Shown here: in pieces, positions 6,246 to 9,705 of the stretch
Position numbering within the stretch: the first letter of the stretch is position 1
Layout of the letters: every line of letters starts with the position of its first letter
Source of the DNA: JBOGFI01 sp050743365
GTDB lineage: Bacteria > Actinomycetota > Acidimicrobiia > IMCC26256 > JACDBD01
Length of the DNA stretch: 9,705 nucleotides
Reading direction: 5' to 3'
Assembly (NCBI GenBank): GCA_050743365.1
Contig: JBOGFI010000109.1
Span: 1-9,705, forward strand
Made by a program: the position numbers and the translations under genes
Notes under the pieces: generated by a model
Databases searched by the model: none
Told to the model about the DNA's origin: nothing
Seen by the model: the letters and a program-made list of their open reading frames with translations, nothing else

Positions 6246-6785
6246 GTGGGTCCTCTGAAGACGCTGTTGGAGGAACGCTGCGAACAGGTCGGGATGGATG
6301 TCGCCGCGACCGTTCTCGCCATCAGCCGAATCCCCTACGGCCGACCGAGTCAACTGACGGCTACGGGTGTCCTTGACGAGTGGATCGGCACTTGCTCCAC
6401 CAAGCACGTGCTGCTCGCCGCAGTCGTGTCCGAGTCCTGGCCCGATCTCCGGCCCCGTCTCTGGCACCGCCCCTATCTCGTCACACGAGAACTCGCCGAT
6501 GCCCGGTGGGGCGGAGCTGTCGCCGAAGCCGTGCCTGCAATCGGGCTCGTCGACGTCCACACGTTCGCTACCCTCGACCTCAACGGCCAGCGTGTCCGGG
6601 TCGACGTCACCTTGCCACTCTCAGGCTGGGACGGCGTGTCCGACGTACCGCTGGCGTGTGGACCCGGTCCTGACCACCCGGCAGGCGATGACGCGCTGGC
6701 CTCGAAGACCCAGCTCGTCTTGCGGCACTGCGATCCTGCGGTTCGCGAGCCGTTCATCGCCGCGCTTTCAGCGGTGAACAGCTGA
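6246..6785 (+). CDS. Transglutaminase-like fold protein, putative Cys-His-Asp enzyme
   Basis: The product has 179 residues from GTG 6246. GTCSTKHVLLAAVV (49-62) has the form of a cysteine-protease-like or transglutaminase-like active-site helix, with a nucleophile candidate C50 at the helix start. DVHTFATLDLNGQRVRVDVT (103-122) supplies H105 on one strand and D120 on the next, in the order Cys, His, Asp expected of the transglutaminase/NAT superfamily. The protein is shorter than typical secreted transglutaminases and has no signal peptide or membrane segment, so it is probably cytosolic. The start is chosen for the TAGTGT hexamer 7 nt upstream and the natural first helix PLKTLLEERCEQVG; an ATG at 6198 would add 16 residues. 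It is divergent from the broken GNAT gene. Function and substrate are unknown; the superfamily call is by motif order only. Confidence 0.7.
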   Translation: MGPLKTLLEERCEQVGMDVAATVLAISRIPYGRPSQLTATGVLDEWIGTCSTKHVLLAAVVSESWPDLRPRLWHRPYLVTRELADARWGGAVAEAVPAIGLVDVHTFATLDLNGQRVRVDVTLPLSGWDGVSDVPLACGPGPDHPAGDDALASKTQLVLRHCDPAVREPFIAALSAVNS

Positions 6786-6878
6786 CGAGAGGCCCTTCGC
6801 GCGGGACAAACCGGATGGACCGGTGTGCGGCCTCGAGGGAGCTCCCATCTCGACGATCGCGCCCGCGAGTCGGACACG

Positions 6879-6884
6879 TAGGCT
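6879..6884 (+). promoter_or_regulatory. -10-like hexamer for a leaderless start at 6893
   Basis: TAGGCT is followed by 8 nt (CGCTCGAC) and the GTG at 6893. It is of the TANNNT type at leaderless spacing. This decides between the GTG at 6893 and the longer reading from ATG 6815, whose extra 26 residues are Arg/Ser-rich and not family-like. Confidence 0.5.
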
Positions 6885-6892
6885 CGCTCGAC

Positions 6893-7543
6893 GTGGATGC
6901 GCGCCAGACCTACAGCTCGCTGGGCGAACCGTGGCAGGCGTGCCTCGATGAGGCATGGGCCTCGTGGGCTCGAGGCTCCGCGGGTGTTGGGGCGGTGATC
7001 ACCGACGCCGTCGGGGGCATCGTGGCGCGCGGCCGAAACCGCATGCTCGAGCAGCCGACCGAACCCGGCATGCTTGCGGGTACGTCACTCGCCCACGCGG
7101 AGATGAACGCCATGGCGCAGGTACCTCTCGGCGGGGGTGCTGACTGGTCCCTCTACACCACGTTCGAGCCCTGCCTGATGTGCGCGAGCACGCTTCTCCA
7201 AACGCCGATCGCCCGCCTCCACTATGCCGCGGCGGACCCGGTCTTCGACGGGCTGCACGACTGGTTCAACGACCTCCCCTTCGCAGCTGATCGACGCCCG
7301 CAACGAACCTGCCTGGGCGGACCAGTCGGCGCGTTCGCGCACGTGCTGCACCTGTCATGGCTCGCCTTCTGGCTCTCGGACGATCCGATCATCGACGCGC
7401 ACCGGAGGCTGAAGCCTCACCACCTCGAGGTCGCGTCGCACCTCGTGCGCGACAATCGTCTCGCCGATGTCGCGGCCGCTGGTGGCACCGCGGTCGATGC
7501 CCTCGGCGCCCTATGGGGCGATTTGCAACGCATCGAGAGCTGA
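6893..7543 (+). CDS. Zinc-dependent nucleoside/cytidine-type deaminase with C-terminal extension
   Basis: The product has 216 residues from GTG 6893. The cytidine/deoxycytidylate deaminase signature is complete: HAE at 68-70 (zinc ligand H68, proton shuttle E70) and EPCLMC at 92-97 (zinc ligands C94 and C97). GVGAVITDAVGGIVARGRNR at 31-50 is the usual strand pair before it. Such enzymes hydrolytically deaminate bases, nucleosides or tRNA adenosine; which one cannot be decided here. The deaminase core ends near residue 120, and about 95 further residues follow, including WLAFWLSDDP and a helical C-terminus; many stand-alone COG0590 enzymes are only about 150 residues. The neighbour upstream is the transglutaminase-like gene, 107 bp away, and an NTF2-fold gene follows after 49 bp. 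The gene probably has its own promoter (TAGGCT, 8 nt upstream). Confidence 0.88.
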   Translation: MDARQTYSSLGEPWQACLDEAWASWARGSAGVGAVITDAVGGIVARGRNRMLEQPTEPGMLAGTSLAHAEMNAMAQVPLGGGADWSLYTTFEPCLMCASTLLQTPIARLHYAAADPVFDGLHDWFNDLPFAADRRPQRTCLGGPVGAFAHVLHLSWLAFWLSDDPIIDAHRRLKPHHLEVASHLVRDNRLADVAAAGGTAVDALGALWGDLQRIES

Positions 7544-7579
7544 CTGCCCCGCGACCTCTAGACCCTCGTCGAGTGAGCC

Positions 7580-7585
7580 GAGGAG
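7580..7585 (+). promoter_or_regulatory. Shine-Dalgarno GAGGAG before the SnoaL-like gene
   Basis: GAGGAG ends 7 nt before GTG 7593 and fixes that start against an in-frame ATG at 7467 lying inside the deaminase gene. It contrasts with the SD-less starts elsewhere in the window and suggests this gene is read from a longer transcript, possibly with the deaminase. Confidence 0.65.
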
Positions 7586-7592
7586 TGCCGCC

Positions 7593-7976
7593 GTGACCAC
7601 CACCGAACAGAACAAGCAGACGGCCATGGCCTTCTACGACCTGATGTTCAACCAATGCCACCCCGCTGAAGCCGTCGAGCGCCATGTCGGCGACACCTAC
7701 ACCCAGCACAACCCCGATGTAGGTGACGGCAAGGAGGCGTTCATCGCCTACTTCGAGAGGATGGCCGAGGAGTATCCCGGCAAGCGGGTCGAGTTCAAGC
7801 GCTCGATAGGTGAGGACGACCACGTGGTGCTCCACTGCTACCAGCAGTGGCCTGGCGACCACGACTACGCCGGGATCGACATCTTCCGCTTCGACGCCAG
7901 CGGCAAGATCGTCGAGCACTGGGATGTGCTCCAGGTGATTCCCGACACGTCCGCCAACGAGAACACGATGTTCTGA
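7593..7976 (+). CDS. SnoaL-like / NTF2-fold protein (COG4922-like)
   Basis: The product has 127 residues from GTG 7593. The sequence follows the predicted SnoaL-like aldol-condensation family: QTAMAFYDLMFNQCHPAEAV (10-29), VGDTYTQHNPDVGDGKEAFI (32-51) with the YTQHNP signature, then VVLHCYQQWPG and YAGIDIFRFDASGKIVEHWD (92-111) with the characteristic GKIVEHWD strand, and a short tail ANENTMF. The single-domain cone fold binds small hydrophobic molecules; members act as cyclases or isomerases or have no known reaction. No signal peptide is present, so it is expected to be cytosolic. A good Shine-Dalgarno (7580-7585) decides the start, and only 49 bp separate it from the deaminase gene, so the two may be cotranscribed. 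The biological substrate is unknown. Confidence 0.88.
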   Translation: MTTTEQNKQTAMAFYDLMFNQCHPAEAVERHVGDTYTQHNPDVGDGKEAFIAYFERMAEEYPGKRVEFKRSIGEDDHVVLHCYQQWPGDHDYAGIDIFRFDASGKIVEHWDVLQVIPDTSANENTMF

Positions 7977-7992
7977 CCAGGGGGGTACCCCG

Positions 7993-8115
7993 ATGAGCGA
8001 CGAAGAGATGATCGGTGGACTCGTCGCGTGTCACACTGCGCTGGATGGAGGGACGGCCACCAGTCTGGATCGGGCACGCCGTGCTTTCGGTCAGCGACGT
8101 GAGCCGATCGGCTGA
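7993..8115 (+). CDS. Candidate 40-residue ORF with a strong Shine-Dalgarno, overlapping the VOC gene
   Basis: An A followed by six G residues (7979-7985) lies 7 nt before ATG 7993. The ORF begins MSDEEMIGGLVACHTALDGG and ends at TGA 8113-8115, overlapping the start of the VOC gene in another frame. It could be a short translated leader coupled to the VOC gene, the remnant 5' end of a lost gene, or chance. The ribosome-binding site is the best evidence; the peptide itself matches nothing I recognise. Confidence 0.22.
   Translation: MSDEEMIGGLVACHTALDGGTATSLDRARRAFGQRREPIG
8032..8037 (+). promoter_or_regulatory. Weak -10-like hexamer before the VOC gene
   Basis: CACACT is followed by 7 nt (GCGCTGG) and ATG 8045. 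The spacing equals that of the clearer leaderless starts in this window, but the first base departs from TANNNT, so the call is weak. Confidence 0.2.
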
Positions 8116-8407
8116 CTTCTGGCGCGAGGTCGGGATGCGCGAGATCGAGCGGAACGCGCACGTCGCCGTGCTCGAGCTGCGGGGAGGTACGCACCTCGTG
8201 CTCGTGCCCGGCACACCGCCGGCGGATGCTGACGCGCCGTTCGATCTGATGGTGGACGATCTCGACGCCACCCACGCCCAGTGGAAGGCGCGCGGGCTCG
8301 ACCCGTCGCCGATCGAACGCGGACGCATCCACACGGCCTTTACGGTGCGCGACCCGAACGGCTACCGCGTGACGGTCAACAGCTCGCACGTCGTCGGCGA
8401 GGTCTGA
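8045..8407 (+). CDS. VOC-superfamily (glyoxalase/dioxygenase-fold) protein
   Basis: The product has 120 residues from ATG 8045 and forms one complete VOC unit of two beta-alpha-beta-beta-beta modules. WIGHAVLSVSDVSRSADFWR (8-27) is the classic first strand and helix, with H11 at the usual metal position. HVAVLELRGGTHLVLV (39-54) follows with H50. The second module is FDLMVDDLDATHAQWKARGL (66-85), then IHTAFTVRDPNGYRVTVNSS (95-114) with H96 and the DPNG turn. The position where many metal-dependent members have Glu at the end (R-xx-E) is N112 here, so metal binding may be altered or absent. GTG 8015 in frame would add ten residues and is less likely. Substrate unknown. It follows the SnoaL-like gene on the same strand and precedes the NYN-S1 gene by 57 bp. 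Confidence 0.87.
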   Translation: MEGRPPVWIGHAVLSVSDVSRSADFWREVGMREIERNAHVAVLELRGGTHLVLVPGTPPADADAPFDLMVDDLDATHAQWKARGLDPSPIERGRIHTAFTVRDPNGYRVTVNSSHVVGEV

Positions 8408-8464
8408 GCGGTGGACGAACGACCCGCGCTCTGGGTCGAGCTCGGACCGTCCGCGGCGTAGCGC

Positions 8465-9538
8465 ATGGCGCGCCGTCATGTCGTCGTCGACGGCTCCAAC
8501 CTCGCGACGGAGGGGCGAACGGCTCCAAGCCTGGCCCAGCTCACCGAGGCGGTCGAGGCTCTCCGGGCCGAGCACCCGGGTGTGACGCTCACCGTCGTCG
8601 TCGACGCGTCGTTCCCGCATCGCATCGACCCGTCAGAGCGCGAGGCCTACGAGTCGGCCGCCGCCGCCGGCGACCTCGTCTCGCCGCCCGCCGGGGCCAT
8701 CGGGCGCGGCGACGGGTTCCTCCTCCAGATCGCTGACCGTACCGGCGGCGCCGTGGTCTCCAACGACTCGTTCCAGGAGTTCCACGGCACCTACGGCTGG
8801 CTCTTCGACACCGGCCGATTGATCGGGGCGAAGCCGGTCCCAGGGGTCGGCTGGATCTTCTCGCTCCGCACCCCGGTGCGAGGCGCGAAGAGCCGCCAGG
8901 CCGTGCGCAAGGCGCCGCAGCCGGCGAAGCTGGTTGCGGACGCGATCAGGGAGGCGTCCGCCGACGCGCTCGAGCCCGACACACCCAAGCGGCGGCGCCG
9001 GCGGGCCAAGCCGGCGTCGCCGGGGACGGTCAACGATCCCGACCCGTTCCTGCGCTTCGTGTCCGGTTACCCACCGGGGAGCGAGGTGGAGGGACGCGTG
9101 GATGCGTATGCGTCGCATGGGGCCTTCGTCGAGATCGACGGCGTGCGCGGGTACGTGCCGCTCACCGCGATGGGCGATCCCGCGCCGGCGAGCGCTCGCG
9201 AGGTGCTGCGCAAGGGCGAGACGCGGCGGTTCGTCGTGCAGGCGTTCGACCCGCCCCGCCGAGGCGTGGAGCTTGCGATCCCCGAGTTCGCCCGGGTGTC
9301 GGGCGCCCCGACCGAGGAGACCGTGGAGGCCGAGATCCGCGAGGGCTCGGCGCGGACCCGGCGACGGCGCCGGCAGCGCCAGGCAGCCAAGGAGCGGACC
9401 CCGATACCGGCAGCCGAGCGCGCCAAGAGGGCCAAGAAGGCCGCCAAGGCCCGGAAGTCGCCGGCCAAGCCGAAGCAGCCGACCAAGAAGGCAACCACGA
9501 AGAAGGCGAAGGCCGCACCGAAGCGGAGGTCGCGATGA
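8465..9538 (+). CDS. NYN-domain (Zc3h12a-like) predicted RNase fused to an S1 domain and basic tail
   Basis: The product has 357 residues in three parts. Residues 1-135 are a NYN/PIN-like nuclease of the Zc3h12a (Regnase-1) type: VVVDGSNLA at 6-14 (acidic D9, plus N12), VVVDAS at 44-49 (D47), RGDGFLLQIADRTGGAVVSN at 81-100 with D83, then D101 in SNDSF, matching the conserved acidic metal-binding set. Residues about 205-275 form an S1/OB-fold RNA-binding domain (GSEVEGRVDAYASHGAFVEI, then GVRGYVPLT and a closing GVELAIPEF). A linker with RRRRR (176-180) precedes it, and residues about 296-357 are Arg then Lys/Ala/Pro-rich (AKRAKKAAKARK, KKATTKKAKAAPKRR), like nucleic-acid-binding tails. A metal-dependent endoribonuclease acting on structured RNA is the likely role; its targets are unknown. 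The start is ATG 8465 because MARRHVVVDGSN puts the first catalytic Asp at position 9. No convincing RBS is seen. Confidence 0.87.
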   Translation: MARRHVVVDGSNLATEGRTAPSLAQLTEAVEALRAEHPGVTLTVVVDASFPHRIDPSEREAYESAAAAGDLVSPPAGAIGRGDGFLLQIADRTGGAVVSNDSFQEFHGTYGWLFDTGRLIGAKPVPGVGWIFSLRTPVRGAKSRQAVRKAPQPAKLVADAIREASADALEPDTPKRRRRRAKPASPGTVNDPDPFLRFVSGYPPGSEVEGRVDAYASHGAFVEIDGVRGYVPLTAMGDPAPASAREVLRKGETRRFVVQAFDPPRRGVELAIPEFARVSGAPTEETVEAEIREGSARTRRRRRQRQAAKERTPIPAAERAKRAKKAAKARKSPAKPKQPTKKATTKKAKAAPKRRSR

Positions 9539-9556
9539 TCGCACCCCTCTCGGTGA

Positions 9557-9574
9557 CGCCGACGAGAGTCGGTG
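9557..9574 (+). terminator. Hairpin with GAGA tetraloop after the NYN-S1 gene
   Basis: A seven-pair stem (CGCCGAC with GTCGGTG, one G-T pair) closes a GAGA GNRA-type loop, beginning 18 nt after the stop of the RNase gene. There is no T-tract. An alternative pairing of CTCTCG (9547-9552) with CGAGAG (9563-9568) overlaps it. A transcription end or 3' stabilising structure is plausible. Confidence 0.35.
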
Positions 9575-9631
9575 GGCGCCCGGCTGGGGAAGGCGGGGTG
9601 CGTCGGCCGCTGCCCGGACGATTCCGCCGGG

Positions 9632-9658
9632 CGGGTCGAGACCCGGGTCGGAGACCCG
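9632..9658. repeat. Tandem pair of CGGGTC / GACCCG inverted repeats
   Basis: CGGGTC-GA-GACCCG (9632-9645) is followed by CGGGTC-GGA-GACCCG (9644-9658), the two units sharing the central bases. Each arm is a perfect 6-bp complement. The loops of 2 and 3 nt are very short, so a cruciform or protein-binding reading is as likely as an RNA hairpin. Confidence 0.45.
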
Positions 9659-9659
9659 A

Positions 9660-9676
9660 GCAGCCCGAAGGGCTGC
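9660..9676. repeat. Perfect 7-bp inverted repeat GCAGCCC-GAA-GGGCTGC
   Basis: Seven perfect pairs enclose a GAA loop. The unit is flanked by direct copies of CGAGCAG (9657-9663 and 9676-9682). A further arm pair, GGGGC (9682-9686) with GCCCC (9696-9700), encloses the palindrome GGCCCGGGCC (9689-9698). No T-tract follows, so it is not a classical intrinsic terminator. Confidence 0.45.
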
Positions 9677-9705
9677 GAGCAGGGGCTCGGCCCGGGCCCC
9701 GGCGG

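Larger units (their letters stand above)
9539..9705. other. Noncoding GC-rich tail dense in hairpins
   Basis: No convincing coding frame begins in these 167 bases, although a gene start beyond the window edge cannot be excluded. Inverted repeats occur at 9547-9574, 9612-9632 (GCCCGG with CCGGGC), 9632-9658, 9660-9676 and 9682-9700. Part of this density is expected from the very high GC content. Confidence 0.4.

Noticed and set aside
7982..7991. Perfect palindrome GGGGTACCCC before ATG 7993.
   Set aside because: It has no loop to form an RNA hairpin and is short enough to occur by chance; the G-run is better read as part of a Shine-Dalgarno.
8411..8461. A 16-codon ORF (MDERPALWVELGPSAA) just before the NYN-S1 gene.
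   Set aside because: It is too short, has no RBS and its peptide is unremarkable; there is no evidence for a leader peptide.
8633..9544. A 303-codon minus-strand ORF opposite the NYN-S1 gene.
   Set aside because: It is Leu/Arg/Gly-biased as expected from antisense of a Lys/Ala-rich coding region, with no domain motifs; the plus-strand NYN and S1 motifs are decisive.
1..9705. Search for CRISPR arrays, tRNA/rRNA genes, transposases, attachment sites or toxin-antitoxin/defence modules.
   Set aside because: No regularly spaced repeats, cloverleaf-like sequences, transposase motifs or terminal repeats were seen by eye. The decay in 4602-6182 has no visible mobile-element scar.

Overview
The window is GC-rich DNA with GTG or ATG starts, short intergenic gaps and several LLM-class (F420/flavin-type) oxidoreductases. 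This fits a high-GC actinobacterium, perhaps an Acidimicrobiia-like soil or freshwater lineage. That assignment is inferred from composition and gene families; there is no rRNA or other marker gene in the window. At several genes a TANNNT-like hexamer lies only 6-8 nt before the start codon and no Shine-Dalgarno is visible, the arrangement expected for leaderless mRNAs in Actinobacteria.

Layout. (1) 1-1472, plus strand: an unrecognised protein with a Gly/Ala-rich N-terminus, open to the left edge, then a small two-helix membrane protein. (2) 1549-3419: two divergent luciferase-like (LLM) oxidoreductases of different subfamilies separated by about 62 bp. (3) 3446-3733, minus: a short unrecognised protein convergent with the second LLM gene. 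(4) 3812-4603, plus: an intact SDR oxidoreductase. (5) 4602-6182, a zone of gene decay: a MerR/GyrI-type regulator remnant missing both ends (plus), an intact trans-aconitate-methyltransferase-like gene (minus), and a GNAT acetyltransferase broken by an internal deletion plus frame change (minus). (6) 6246-9538, five co-directional plus-strand genes: a transglutaminase-like protein, a zinc nucleoside deaminase, a SnoaL-like NTF2-fold protein, a VOC/glyoxalase-fold protein, and a NYN-S1 predicted RNase with a Lys/Arg-rich tail. (7) 9539-9705: a noncoding tail crowded with short hairpins.

How the genes relate. Most are stand-alone accessory metabolic enzymes (redox, methyl transfer, deamination, VOC fold) rather than steps of one recognisable pathway. 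The mixture of orientations and the apparently separate promoters argue against one large operon. I see no phage, transposon, CRISPR, tRNA or known defence module. The points most worth following up are the two decayed genes around the intact methyltransferase, the recurrent leaderless start architecture, the putative Cys-His-Asp enzyme at 6246, the NYN-S1 RNase and the hairpin-rich tail.
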